Assembly (NCBI GenBank): GCA_902728285.1
Contig: CACVBU010000525.1
Location: 248,001-312,000 of the forward strand
DNA: 64,000 bases
Direction: 5' to 3'
From: Clytia hemisphaerica
Taxonomy: Eukaryota; Cnidaria; Hydrozoa; Leptothecata; Clytiidae
Below are positions 12,299-22,273 of this stretch, piece by piece. The position numbers and the translations under genes are program-made. The first letter of the stretch is position 1. Every line of letters begins with the position of its first letter. The notes under the pieces were generated by a model that worked only from the letters and a program-made list of their open reading frames with translations, searched no databases and was not told where the DNA came from.

Positions 12299-12664
12299 AT
12301 GAATACCGCAGTCATCGCTTTGGTATTACTATGTGGAATCGCAATCAGTAGCATCCAAACCGCCCCTACACATAAGAAGAGGGCGCCCGCCAACAATTCT
12401 GCCGTCATCAGCGCCCTTACCAAACGGAAAGGAGAGTTGATTACACGGTTGAAAGAAGTTCAAACACATTTGACCAGATTGGAGTCTGCATCAAAATCTA
12501 AATCTGAATCTGAATCAAAATCACAAAACAGTAATAGTTTTGGTAGTACCAATTCTCTGTGCGATTTTCTTCCCAGCTATAATAACCCAAATGATTGTAT
12601 TTCGTTTTTTTGGGAAATTCTCACCAACAATGGCTTTGCTTTGAACCCATATTACAATTTTTAA
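12299..12664 (+). CDS. Small secreted coiled-coil protein 1, two late cysteines
   Basis: A single-exon gene for 121 residues; I do not recognise the family. Residues 1-21 are a clear signal peptide (hydrophobic run at 4-18, likely cleavage near TA-P at 21-23). A basic KKR follows at 26-28, which could be a processing site. Residues 34-65 are charged and amphipathic with leucines at heptad-like spacing, so a short coiled coil. A Ser/Lys/Glu low-complexity linker runs 64-80. The C-terminal domain has two cysteines (88 and 100) and many aromatics. The CCAAT and TATA boxes upstream and AATAAA at 12814-12819 fit a compact, strongly expressed gene. Its layout parallels the gene at 17351. A secreted structural, venom-like or peptide-precursor role is possible, but nothing in the sequence decides between these. 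Confidence 0.75.
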   Translation: MNTAVIALVLLCGIAISSIQTAPTHKKRAPANNSAVISALTKRKGELITRLKEVQTHLTRLESASKSKSESESKSQNSNSFGSTNSLCDFLPSYNNPNDCISFFWEILTNNGFALNPYYNF

Positions 12665-12813
12665 ATGGAATATCGTTTTCCAGCTCTTGGATTTAATTAT
12701 GTGGAATAATTATCACCCAAACAAAAACATTTCCAAATTTATTACATTTATCAAGTTAAGAAAATTATTATTAAAGTTGAATAGTTATAAAAAAACTGTA
12801 TATATTTTATCAG

Positions 12814-12819
12814 AATAAA
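12814..12819 (+). terminator. AATAAA polyadenylation signal
   Basis: An AATAAA hexamer about 150 nt after the stop of the secreted-protein gene at 12299-12664, in AT-rich sequence. Expected cleavage is near 12830-12840. Confidence 0.6.
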
Positions 12820-12824
12820 AAGTT

Positions 12825-13395
12825 AAAATTCTATTATCCTATTATCATTGTAAAACTTTTATATCTATATTTGTGAGTATATCAAAAACTAAAAAAAAAA
12901 CAACCAAAAAACATAAATCTCTGTTTAATTTCTACATTACAATCAGGCTCACTTCGTTTCTATCTGTTACAATTTTCTCGGCCAGCCAATATCTTTTGAT
13001 CGGGATAACTTTTTGATAGTGGTATCACTTCTCGATGTGGGTACAAATAAACAAAGAGCGATAGACCTACATTTATCCTTAAAACTTAACACCTGGTTAG
13101 GAAATACATTTTGGTCACGTGATTAATATAGATGGCCAATCCACAGTCGTTTAGCGACTTCCTAATTTTATTGATCACTCTCTCAGACGATGTTTGACCA
13201 TGTTATAAAAATTGGGCCACATTTGCCAATACCATGGCTTTTTCTGTAACATTTTACAAATTCCCCTAGAATCCTGGGTGAAGATTGGCGTCACTTAACC
13301 TCATTGCAGTTACTATATTTTGTGTCACTTGAAAAAGTCAAAAATGAAAAGCATAACACATACAAGATAATACACATCAACCTATCAAGGCTGGG
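12825..13395. other. No gene or repeat recognised
   Basis: Downstream flank of the first secreted-protein gene. AT-rich, with nothing recognisable. Confidence 0.4.
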
Positions 13396-13399
13396 TTGG

Positions 13400-13506
13400 A
13401 GTTTTCCAGGAAGGAATGACGTCATCTCAAGCCATCGCTGCATTTACTTTCTGAATGAAAAATAATTTTGACGTCATTTCCTTCCTAGAAAATTTGAACG
13501 CAGTCT
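13400..13506. repeat. Foldback repeat with TGACGTCA arms
   Basis: The left arm TTTTCCAGGAAGGAATGACG and the right arm GTCATTTCCTTCCTAGAAAA are inverted about 60 bp apart, each containing a TGACGTCA palindrome. Probably a small inverted-repeat element; no second copy was found. Confidence 0.5.
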
Positions 13507-13559
13507 TCCCACTCTTTAAAGGTCCTTGTAAATTCATTACTAGTCCACTCAAGCGCACT

Positions 13560-14262
13560 TTCAATACCCTGAGTATCAGAGGTTAAGTTTTCAAAGAATA
13601 TATTAACCTCTGAAGACCAATAATAGAAGTTTTATCGCGCATGTGTCAATCTAATCACTGTAGAAAGAATCAAAGATGAAGAGCAAATATTACCTTATTA
13701 ATGTCTAGCAGACTGTATCAGTATGCAGTTTACTATTTACGAATTCCCCAGAAACCTCCAAGTGTAATTGAAGTGAGTTTCTTTCGAAAGAGATCTTTTA
13801 CATGATCCCCAAATGTATAACAGTAATTACTAAACTATTAATTATGGAAATGTCACTTTAATTGAATCGAAATAATAGTGAGGTTAAGTATACCGGGATA
13901 ATCACGACGACGGACGAAAAATGTAATAGGCTAGTGGAAATACAAAATTTGATTGGTTGAAACTCACTAGCCTGTTAAATTTTCGTTCGTCGTCGTGATT
14001 TTACCAATTTACTTAACCTCACTAATAGACAGACTTTATGTTACGATTCTCTATCACTGACTCTTTTTAAAAAGCATTGATGACATTTGTTAGTTGTGTT
14101 TTCAACGACGGGAATAAAAATATCAACTTTGAACTTAATCCAAGATCTTGGATGGTCGTCATGGTTACTTTTGTCTTCGTTGATTGCGCACTGAATAGAA
14201 TCTCGATTCGTCAGCACAACGTCGATATGATTTCGACCTGTGCTTTTGTGCTTTTCACGGTA
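13560..14262 (+). mobile_element. Family I element, copy 1 (carries a nested insertion)
   Basis: It begins TACCCTGAGTATCAGAGG and ends TTTTCACGGTA. It matches 50544-51072 almost throughout, except that this copy is split at 13878-14022 by another element. A truncated third copy is at 15268-15475 and an internally deleted one at 5471-5560. No transposase frame, so non-autonomous. The open frame at 14077-14292 is inside the repeat and is not a gene. Confidence 0.85.
13878..14022. mobile_element. 145-bp foldback element nested in family I
   Basis: Ends are GTGAGGTTAAGT and ACTTAACCTCAC, and the arms stay complementary far inward (CACGACGACGGACGAAAA against TTTTCGTTCGTCGTCGTG, then GGCTAGTG against CACTAGCC). 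The paralogous copy at 50544 has the uninterrupted site AAATAATAGACAG. Comparison shows a precise insertion with the 5-bp target duplication TAATA. Confidence 0.9.
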
Positions 14263-14390
14263 ATGTCTTCTGACATTACATCACGGACCTAACAGTTGAT
14301 TGGTTGTCAGTGATACGTAAAATTTGTCAATACGTCACTTGCAACCAATCAGCCGTTTGATCCGTGGAAGACATTGCAATGGTGCATATT
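14263..14390. mobile_element. Family H foldback element
   Basis: Inverted arms centre on GTTGATTGGTTG and CTTGCAACCAATCAGC, with outer arms around AATGTCTTC. It matches the element at 42139-42291, including the tail AATGGTGCATATTAT. It directly abuts the right end of family I copy 1. Confidence 0.75.
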
Positions 14391-14607
14391 ATAAATAGAC
14401 CACTGAGCTTTATATAGACCCTGGAAGCAGTTTCTCAATCCCGCCCAAGCAAAATATTTTGATCGGAGTTTTTTTTAAAGTGGTGCCCGCATCGAGAGCT
14501 ACTTCGCTTGTACAAAAGTGACGCAGCGCCGTTTGTCGTTAAGCAAATTTATAACACCACAATGGCTTCTTTGCGGGTACCCCTTGCAAAAAACGATTAA
14601 ATATAGC

Positions 14608-14853
14608 AGTACACGTTTTTTTTTATAAGAACGTCAAAAATTTTCGAAGCCTTCAGATGTTCTTAGTTTTTTGGATTTGAAGCCTAAAATTTTCTTAAAA
14701 TGTTCTTATTTTCAGCATTTTTTGAGCATTTTGATGTAATTTCTAAAGTTTTTAAGTCTCCAAAGCCTTGGAATGTTCTTAGAATGTTCTTAAAATTTTG
14801 GGCCTCGAAGCCTTATGTTCTTATATAGTTTGTTCTTATAAAAAAAACGTGTA
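14608..14853. mobile_element. ACACG family D element, full copy
   Basis: The left end is TACACGTTTTTTTTTATAAG and the right end is TTCTTATAAAAAAAACGTGT. The interior repeats ATGTTCTTA words and ends with the family block GGGCCTCGAAGCCTTATGTT. Flanking AGCAG copies suggest a short target duplication. Non-coding. Confidence 0.9.
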
Positions 14854-14855
14854 GC

Positions 14856-15267
14856 AGGTAGTCAGTGGTATAGACCTACAGATTCATAAAAAGCTACTAT
14901 TGGGATAGGGAGGGGTTAGAATCGGTTAAAATGATACCAGTCTCGAAATTCAGGGCAGGTAAACCCTTCAACTTTTAACAGTGCATTGGCTTTTAAGCCC
15001 GAAGGGCTAAATTCGAGACCCCCTGGATGGGAAATGAAGCAAATACCGGATTGAAACTAAAATTAATCGCTATATTTCAAAAAATGAATTCCTAAAAAAC
15101 AAAGGAACCGCGATAAAATCTGTCGTCATGACTGCAGCGCGTTCTAGAAGCGTTCTGGATGGGAAATAAGTGGTATAACTTTTTTGCTAGGAAAAGGTCA
15201 GAGATTCTACTCTATTGGTCAGCCTTCGAGGAGACCGGTAATGCAAATACACGGTATCGGTAATTAC
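14856..15267. other. No gene or repeat recognised
   Basis: The stretch between family D and family I copies. Nothing recognisable. Confidence 0.4.
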
Positions 15268-15475
15268 CCTGAGTGTATTATTATAGTTTGAGTTTTAAAA
15301 GAAAGTATCAACCTCTGATGACCAAGTATAAAAGTTTTATCGCGCATGTATCTATCTTATTCACTGTATAAAGAATCAAAGATTAAGAGCAAATATTACC
15401 ATATTAATGTCTAAAAGTATGCATGTTTTACTATTGAAGAATTCTCCAGAATTCCCCAACTTCTACCTCAGATAC
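15268..15475 (+). repeat. Family I, truncated third copy
   Basis: It starts CCTGAGTGTATTATTATAG and carries TTTTATCGCGCATGTATC, AGAGCAAATATTACCATATT and GAATTCTCCAGAATTCCCC in the same order as 13562-13760. The right half of the element is missing. Confidence 0.7.
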
Positions 15476-15791
15476 TCGGGTTTAGGAATAGGAATATATT
15501 TTTGTCCAGAAATTGCATAAGCAGCCTAACGATGCCATGTGTCGAGAAATCATTTTCCTTTGTAAATTGTTCGAGGCAAAACAACAAGGCAACAACAAAC
15601 AAGGCAATTCTATCGCTATACTATTAAACTGGAAGTTAATTGATTGTTGCTTCCCAATTTAAGAATATTCGCTACCGTCTCTTATTTCCTTAATCGTAGA
15701 TAAGGACCTTTTTCCTGTTCATTAATAACATTATCAAAAAATTTTTTATGCGTTCGCCTTAGTAAGCATATATACTCAAGGTCAATACGTT

Positions 15792-16040
15792 ACACGTTTT
15801 TTTATACAAGAACAAACTATATAAGAACATAAGGCTTCGATGGCTAAATATTAAGAACAAGTTAAGAATATTTTAAGGGTTTGGGGACTCTAAAATGCCT
15901 GACTTTTTAAAGAAAATGGACAAAAATACCCACAAAATAGGAGGATAAGAACATGTTTAGAACATTTTTAGGCTTGGGACTCAAAAAGTTAAGAACATCC
16001 CAAAGCTTCAAAAATTTTTGATGTTAAAAAAAAAACGCGT
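15792..16040. mobile_element. ACACG family D element, full copy
   Basis: The left end is ACACGTTTTTTTATACAAG and the right end is TTAAAAAAAAAACGCGTA. The interior TAAGAACATAAGGCTTCGAT and GTTAAGAACATCCCAAAGCT match the other family copies, in the orientation opposite to 14608-14853. Confidence 0.85.
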
Positions 16041-16214
16041 AGTCTATCAATGGTAGAACAAATAAATTGAATTGAAATATCGCATCCTGGGACCTTATGT
16101 CGTATAGGAAAAAGACGTTCAGGTAATAACGGGAAAATTGTTGTACCGACATATTACACATATCTTTTACTGAAAGAATGGGATATGATAAAAAGCTTAG
16201 AGATATTTTGACTT

Positions 16215-16440
16215 CTGCACGTTACACGAATAGACAGTCCTATTGTCTACATAAAGTCACTAAAAAGGGAATAATTTAGGAGGCGGGGTATATTTAAACA
16301 CGGAATATAGCCCGGGGCGGAGTAAGCAATGGCGGAGGTTTTTACAGTGTAGTAATTTGTTCTAAACTATATCGCCATTATTTTCTTCCGTAGGCTACCG
16401 CGCTTACTACACAGGGGGTGGGCACTTAAGCAAAATTAGG
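16215..16440. repeat. Family U repeat, diverged copy
   Basis: It contains TTACACGAATAGACAGTCC, TATTGTCTAC and GGGGCGGAGTAAGCAATGG, in the same order as the full element at 41602-41832. The right end is degraded. Confidence 0.55.
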
Positions 16441-17250
16441 TACGGGGACGTGCCACTGTTCAGTGTCACTTTTTTAGGCTCTGAAGATATCTGGCAGGGT
16501 CTTAAATTTTCAAGATGTGAATCTGACAGTGACGACTTCTGGTTATTGTAGAGAAATTTCAAGGTGGAAATTAGAAAATCTTTCAATTTTTCGTCTACTT
16601 TCAGTCACTTCTCAGTGTTTTTGCTACTTTTCATGAAAATAAAAAACGGTCAATGTCAGCCCCCCCTTGGGTTTACTATCCCTCTCTGTCGAACGATAGC
16701 TATATTGTCTTAAATCCGCCAGTGGATATAGGAATCGAAACCGCACTTTAGGAAGACTAGGCGGTAAACCAGAAATATCAAAAAATAGTTTACAGCCTGA
16801 ATATCCAGGCTAAAACATGCCCTAAAGCAATATTGTTTATTTAAAGGTCAAACCTTTTCGTGGATCTTTGAGTTAAAGGGAAAGAGATGTAGTTCTAAAA
16901 GGATGTACGGTATTCCTGTACACAAAATAGCTCATTACTAGTGCTTAGTCCATTTTAATCAGCCAATCAGATACTATGAAGTATGAAAACTTATTTCAAT
17001 AAAGACAATGACTATTTAACATCATACAAAATGCAATGAAGAGAAAGGAAGGAATCATATGTTTAGTACCCCCTGGCCACCTGATTAAGCTCCGTATAGA
17101 GGCTATTTTTATATTTTAATCTATTGATTGACCATTAAATAAAAGACTGCCTTAAATATTATAATGATTTGTGCTCATAATCTATTAAATAAGAGATTTG
17201 ATCAAACATTCTGACATCTCTTGCCTTTTGTCAACAACCTACATCACATC
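16441..17250. other. No gene or repeat recognised
   Basis: The upstream region of the second secreted-protein gene. A possible degraded family U end (CGAACGATAGC) lies near 16690. Nothing else is seen. Confidence 0.35.
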
Positions 17251-17251
17251 T

Positions 17252-17258
17252 TATAAAG
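17252..17258 (+). promoter_or_regulatory. TATA box
   Basis: TATAAAG lies 92 nt before the ATG at 17351. A start site about 30 bp downstream, near 17282, would exclude the earlier in-frame ATG at 17198. That supports the shorter reading with a normal signal peptide. Confidence 0.5.
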
Positions 17259-17350
17259 TGTGTTTCGGTGTGTTTTGTTCGAGAAAGATTGTCAAAGAAG
17301 AGGTGAGAATATTTGATATCATAACTTTGGTGGTTAAAATACCGTCAACT

Positions 17351-17866
17351 ATGGCGAACACAGTTTGGGTTTTATTGTTGTTTTCTGCTTTCTTTGTTAC
17401 ACATGATACTAAACCCATACCCAAGAATTGGTACCGAAAAATAGGCCCGAATGGTCAACCAACTGAAAAGCCAATAAACCAAGCTACAAAAGAAGCTGAA
17501 ATTCGAAGACAACTTGATAGTTTGAGAAGCCAGATGGTTGCATTAACACAACAATTACCAAACAATGGTGGATTATCATCTTCAGAAAAACAGCGTTTAA
17601 GTAGTAATGGTGTTGCGAATTCTGGAGATGACCCGTTGAATGTGTTCTGTTATTATTACTTTAGCTCTGGTTTCAGTAAAGGACATGCTTCAAATTCGGA
17701 TTCTGGTAGCACTATTACAATCAACAACAGCACAGAGCTTGTGGTTGATATATGGGTCAAGAAGAATGGAACAAGAGTTGCCAGTGGTTTGCAAAGTGAT
17801 TATAATTCGCTTTATTACCCAGGAATTTTCGATTTCTTGGCTTCTTTGACCACTCGTTGTTTCTAA
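17351..17866 (+). CDS. Small secreted coiled-coil protein 2, two late cysteines
   Basis: A single-exon gene for 171 residues; I do not recognise the family. I chose the ATG at 17351 rather than the upstream in-frame ATG at 17198. It gives a textbook signal peptide (hydrophobic residues 5-16) and lies downstream of the TATA box. A Lys/Pro-rich stretch (21-42) precedes an amphipathic coiled-coil segment (about 44-69) and a Gly/Ser/Asn linker (71-95). The C-terminal part has two cysteines (100 and 170), two N-glycosylation sequons (125 and 139) and a Tyr-rich tail containing YYPGIFDF. AATAAA follows at 17944-17949. Order and size of parts match the protein at 12299, so the two may be distant paralogues. 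A C-terminal-like fragment lies at 51070. Function unknown; secretion is the only firm inference. Confidence 0.72.
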   Translation: MANTVWVLLLFSAFFVTHDTKPIPKNWYRKIGPNGQPTEKPINQATKEAEIRRQLDSLRSQMVALTQQLPNNGGLSSSEKQRLSSNGVANSGDDPLNVFCYYYFSSGFSKGHASNSDSGSTITINNSTELVVDIWVKKNGTRVASGLQSDYNSLYYPGIFDFLASLTTRCF

Positions 17867-17943
17867 ACATTTGAAGCAGATTCACCCGCCACTTTGACAT
17901 TCATTCGATAATATTGGAAGAAGAATCTACGAGATAAATATTT

Positions 17944-17949
17944 AATAAA
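17944..17949 (+). terminator. AATAAA polyadenylation signal
   Basis: An AATAAA hexamer 78 nt after the stop of the secreted-protein gene at 17351-17866. Confidence 0.6.
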
Positions 17950-17989
17950 CAGTACAATGTGTTTTATTAATAGCATTATAGCAGTTGTT

Positions 17990-18278
17990 GTAGTGCACCA
18001 CTGTGTCACAGACCCACTGGAACCCCAGCGCGCCCCCTAGAAAGTTTGGCAAAAATTTCGTCCCCGGTGGTAAAAAAACCTGTAATTTCAGGTCCACTGG
18101 GAAATTGTCGTCCCCATTCGAAATTCCATGTTTAAAAATTGCACTTTAAAACCACCATCACTAGATTTTTTAACCTTGGAACAATAGAATTTCTATCCCC
18201 ATTGGGATTTCAATTGGAATTTTTATCACCACTGAGGAAAAAATTTCCACCGGGGCTGTGAGACAGGGGTGTTGTAGT
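17990..18278 (+). mobile_element. ACACCCC family C element, full copy
   Basis: The left end is GCACCACTGTGTCACAGACC and the right end is GGGCTGTGAGACAGGGGTGT. The interior carries iterated CCACTGGG, CCCATTGGG and CACCGGGG words. It is flanked by TGTAGT on both sides, a 6-bp target duplication. It lies just past the 3' end of the secreted-protein gene. Confidence 0.88.
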
Positions 18279-18576
18279 TGCACAGAACTACAAAGAAAAA
18301 GAACTGTAGGTGAACTTTTGACCTTAAAACTCATATAAGTAGCAATAATTGTTTAATATATTTTCATACCTCTACTTTCTATATCCAACCTTTGGACTTT
18401 TTAGCATCTTGATCAACCTGATGTACTCTTTCAACTTTGGTAGTAATGATTTTGCAATGGATAATGATTTTCCCTATATACAAAGCTATACTTATTGTGT
18501 GTTTTCTCTAGAACTAAAAATTATACTGTTACAGAGCACTCAACAAATTGCACACCCTTGAATTGCATTTTGGGTA

Positions 18577-18765
18577 CACCTTTCTTTTATAAGAACAAAT
18601 TATATAAGAACAATTTAAGAACATTTTAAGGATTTGTGGACTCTAAAACACCCAATTTCTTAAGAAAATGGACAAAAATACTCAAAAAATTGTGAAAATA
18701 AAAGTTAAAAATATATGAAGGCTTAAAAATTGTTTGGATGTTCTCATAAAAAAAGCGTTTACTTC
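18577..18765. mobile_element. ACACG family D element
   Basis: The left end is ACACCTTTCTTTTATAAGAA and the right end is GTTCTCATAAAAAAAGCGTT. Interior TTAAGAACATTTTAAGG and TTCTTAAGAAAATGGAC words are as in other copies. It is shorter than the full copies by one internal block. Confidence 0.75.
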
Positions 18766-20026
18766 AAAAATACACTCCTAGGGTCCGCATTTTACAATTG
18801 GTTATTTTACCTGGCTGCTTCCTACTTCCTACGCTAAATCATTTAATTTAGAATATTCCTATAGTATTCTCATTATTATAATAACATTATCATTTATATT
18901 TTATTTCGTAAGTTTTAAAATCATAATTTGATACATAAAAGTGAAAAATTTGATACTCCGTAGTGTTTTGAAAATTTTATTGGATTTCATTGCTTTGATA
19001 CTGCCTTTAGTCTAGAAAAATAATATCGCTAAAAAGTCAAGGGTCAAAAAACTCTTTCGACTTCTCAAATTCTCAAAAGTAATTTTCCTCATTATAGTAA
19101 TTCAAGTATTGTAGAACTCTTAACAAAAACAAGGGGTTAGAACGAAAAATTAACCCTGCAAGAAATTTAAAGTGTAATAAGATAAATTATATATAATATG
19201 GTTTATTTAATGGTGAAAAATTAATTTATCAAAAATTTCTTCATCTCGTTTCTTTTCTTTAACCCTGACAACTACGGTGTATTATTTTCTTCAACTGATT
19301 AAAAAAATTAAAAAAACAATAAAAAAAAAAAAATTTCTTGACACTTTGTATCCTAAATTATTTACAAAGAAATATATAATAATTGCACGAAATATGCAGT
19401 GTTGTTTTGTAGACCATTAAGGCCTAAACCCCCTCAGAAAATCTTATTGTCAACCAAAAGCGTCGGGATAAAAGTCTTGGGGTATTGACAGTTTTTTTGA
19501 AAATTTGTCAATTTGGTGGCCCACCAGGATGGTGGAAATAAAGATTGAAGTGCTTTACCCCGGCAAAGATTTGAGTATGAAAATTTGGATTTCGACGCTT
19601 ATTAGATGGGCCTACAAAATGAGCGGAACAGTTTTTTCTTGGTTTCTCGATGACCTCTGTAATTCGATATTTCAGTATGTAATTTCAGTTATTTGTAAGT
19701 CCAAAAATCTCAAGGAATGAAGTCATAAGGACCACCTTATAGAGATAGGTGTCCTACGACGCCTAAATAGCCGCTTGTGGTTTCTGGAGAATTTTCCTGA
19801 TGCCAAAAATGGCTAAATTTTAAAATGGAAAGGGTTAAGGTTAACATTCTTACCAATTTTAAATTTTCATTCAAGCTAAAAATCAAGAAAAGGGTGAAAA
19901 TTTGGTGAAGATTGATTGATGACGTCACCAGGCTAGTGGCCATTTAGAAAATTTCAATTTCTCGTTTCTCACTTCCAATTTTAATGTAGTTTACAGGGGT
20001 GAAGTTTTAAATTATTCAGATAAGAC
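18766..20026. other. No gene or repeat recognised
   Basis: AT-rich, with A- and T-runs (for example 19318-19334). The open frames at 19505-19720 and 19737-19943 show no domain. No repeat match was found. Confidence 0.4.
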
Positions 20027-20302
20027 ACCCCTGTGTCACAGACCCGCTGGGACCCCAGCAAATATTTGGCAAAAATTTTGTCCCCGTTGGGTAAATACCC
20101 TGAAAATTAGCCCCACTGGGAAATTGGCTTAGATTTCATCCCCATTCGAAATTCAATGTTTAAAAATTGCACTCCAAACCCATCCCAACTGGATTTTTTA
20201 ACCTTAAAGCAATTAAATTTTTATCCACATTGGGATTTCAATAGGAGTTTTTATCCCCATAAAGGAAAAAAGCTCTACCGGGGCTGTGAGACAGGGGTGT
20301 GC
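20027..20302 (+). mobile_element. ACACCCC family C element, full copy
   Basis: The best copy of the family: ACACCCCTGTGTCACAGACC at the left and GGGCTGTGAGACAGGGGTGT at the right. The interior has repeated CCCACTGGG/CCCCATTGGGA words in both orientations. About 276 bp and non-coding. Confidence 0.92.
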
Positions 20303-20423
20303 GAATTAGTTTTGTCTCCAGAAAAGCCAGAAGTCTAGTGCTGCAACCGCCAAAAGACTAGTCAAGAAATCGGTTAAAATGCCATATTCAGAGCTCTCTG
20401 GAAACCAAACCGACAACCAAATT

Positions 20424-20706
20424 ACACTTTTTTTTATAAGAACAATTTTATAAGAACAATGAGGCTCAAAAATGCCAAAAAATAAGAACAATTTAAGAAC
20501 AGTGGAGAGGCTGAAGTTAGAGAGTTATAGCAAAAAGAATCACTGGTTTCTAAAATCCTCTAAATTGTAAAGTAAATAGCCAAACCTTGTTTTTTACCTT
20601 AGAAAAAATAAGAACAAAATAAGAACAATTCAAGGCTCAAAGTGTCAAAAAAATAAGAACAGCCGAGCATCAGCAAAAATTTACTGGTTCTTATTAAAAA
20701 AATGTG
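20424..20706. mobile_element. Family D2 element
   Basis: The left end is TACACTTTTTTTTATAAGAA and the right end is GTTCTTATTAAAAAAATGTG. The interior is built of AATAAGAACAA and AAGGCTCAAA words but differs from family D outside these. A partial relative in reverse orientation starts at 49921, and a weaker one spans 49237-49555. Confidence 0.75.
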
Positions 20707-21056
20707 TAGTCTGAAATTACAATCCTACAAACATTACAAAGAAGATCAAACTCCTCAGTCTGGAATCGGTTTTCACAGCTTTAAACACTCCGACAAGGTG
20801 CTTTCAAGCGCCAGAAAAGTTAAAATAAAAAATATTAAAACTCCACTTATAATTAACGAGGTCTTCTTCATCATCATCATCCTTCCATCTAGGTCCGATT
20901 GAGGAATCAGATCGTATGAAAATCTTTCATGAGGTCTTATGGGTGGTTTTCATCATTAGACATGGCTTGGAATCAATTTAAACGGTTTTGGTTTTTTTTT
21001 GAAATTGACAAGGAAAGGCTAACTGCGCCGTTCTTGTCATAACAAAAAAGAGTTCT

Positions 21057-21308
21057 TCACGTTTTTTACAAGAAAAAGCTTTATAAAATTATAAGGTTTC
21101 GATGGCCAAAATATTAAGAACAAGTTAAGGACATTTTAAAGGCTTCACAGGCTCTCAAACAGCCAATTTCTTAGGAAAATGGACAAAAATGTCCAAACAA
21201 TTGCAAAAATAAGAACATTCTAAGAACATTTTCAGGCTTAAACTTAAAATGTTAAGAACATTTGAAGGCTTCAAAAAATTTGGATGTTCTTATAGAAAGA
21301 AACGTGTA
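21057..21308. mobile_element. ACACG family D element, full copy
   Basis: The left end is CACGTTTTTTACAAGAAAA and the right end is GTTCTTATAGAAAGAAACGTG. Interior words are as in the copy at 15792-16040. A family N element begins 7 bp further on. Confidence 0.85.
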
Positions 21309-21314
21309 ACCACA

Positions 21315-21511
21315 ATACACCTTTTCGACCGTAGTCAGGTGCGTGACACTTCATTATTTAATTATCCCCCTAAACTCGATCCAATCCTTTTTGACAGATT
21401 TTTCTATTGTCTATATAGGAACAAAAAAAGGACTGGGACGTTTTTAGTGGGATAAAGCAGACAAAAAAATGCCCGCACGGCAATTGGCGGCTACGGTTGA
21501 AAAGGTGTATA
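21315..21511. mobile_element. TIR element family N, copy 2
   Basis: Left end AATACACCTTTTCGACCGTA, right end TACGGTTGAAAAGGTGTATA. Same interior as the copy at 3815-4018 but with small deletions. It abuts a family D copy. Confidence 0.85.
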
Positions 21512-22255
21512 AAATGCATTAACATGAGTATCGAACTACCTCAAGTTTAAAAAAGACACATAATTAAATATAGTTTGCAGTTTATAAGTTTATACTTCGA
21601 TTCCATTATAGCTAAAACTTTTAAATAAGTGAAAATTTTACTATTCAAATCTATCAACAATATTCCAAAACAACCCGCCAAACATTACCAATAAATTTTT
21701 GAATTGATAAACAGAGTCGATGTTGATCATTTTAAAATATTTGGTTCCTTTAAAAAAACTTTATTGTACATCCTCTTTAAGCATAAAAATTAAAAACCGA
21801 AAGAATTTAAATCCCAAAAATTTACCCTATGCTTATAAAAAAAATATCTCATATCATTAGTAAGTACATCTTAAATCATAATCATAATTTTATCATAAAT
21901 TGCATTTTCACTCGAGAGACCTTAATTCCCACCGAGCCGGGTTTTTTTAATATTCTACAGAATCTTGCTTGAGAAAAAGGCTCGAAAAAATTTCACTCAA
22001 AAAGATTTTCTTAAATTTCGTTTCCCACAACCTCGCACCCAGACCTATTTGTACCAATTTTTTATTTTACTGATGCACGTGATACGAAAGCGCTATCAGA
22101 ATCATAAAAAAGTGAACTAAGGGGACTGGGTTCGAGTTTGCGTTTCATATAGTTTGAATTACTGTACACGTCTATTTAACTTCATCACTGCCTCGAAAGA
22201 CACTTTCGATAGAATCAGTATTCTGCAGTTACAATTATTTTCAATACTTTTGAAA
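21512..22255. other. Non-coding flank of the TMEM175-like gene
   Basis: AT-rich sequence downstream of the minus-strand gene. No repeat or frame recognised. Confidence 0.4.
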
Positions 22256-22261
22256 TTTATT
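22256..22261 (-). terminator. AATAAA polyadenylation signal (minus strand)
   Basis: TTTATT on the plus strand reads AATAAA on the coding strand, 13 nt after the TGA stop of the channel gene. If used, the 3' untranslated region is unusually short. Confidence 0.4.
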
Positions 22262-22273
22262 AATCAAAATTAT

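Noticed and set aside
17198-17350. Longer N-terminus for the second secreted protein
   Set aside because: The first 51 codons have no signal-peptide character and begin upstream of the TATA box. Starting at 17351 gives a standard signal peptide.
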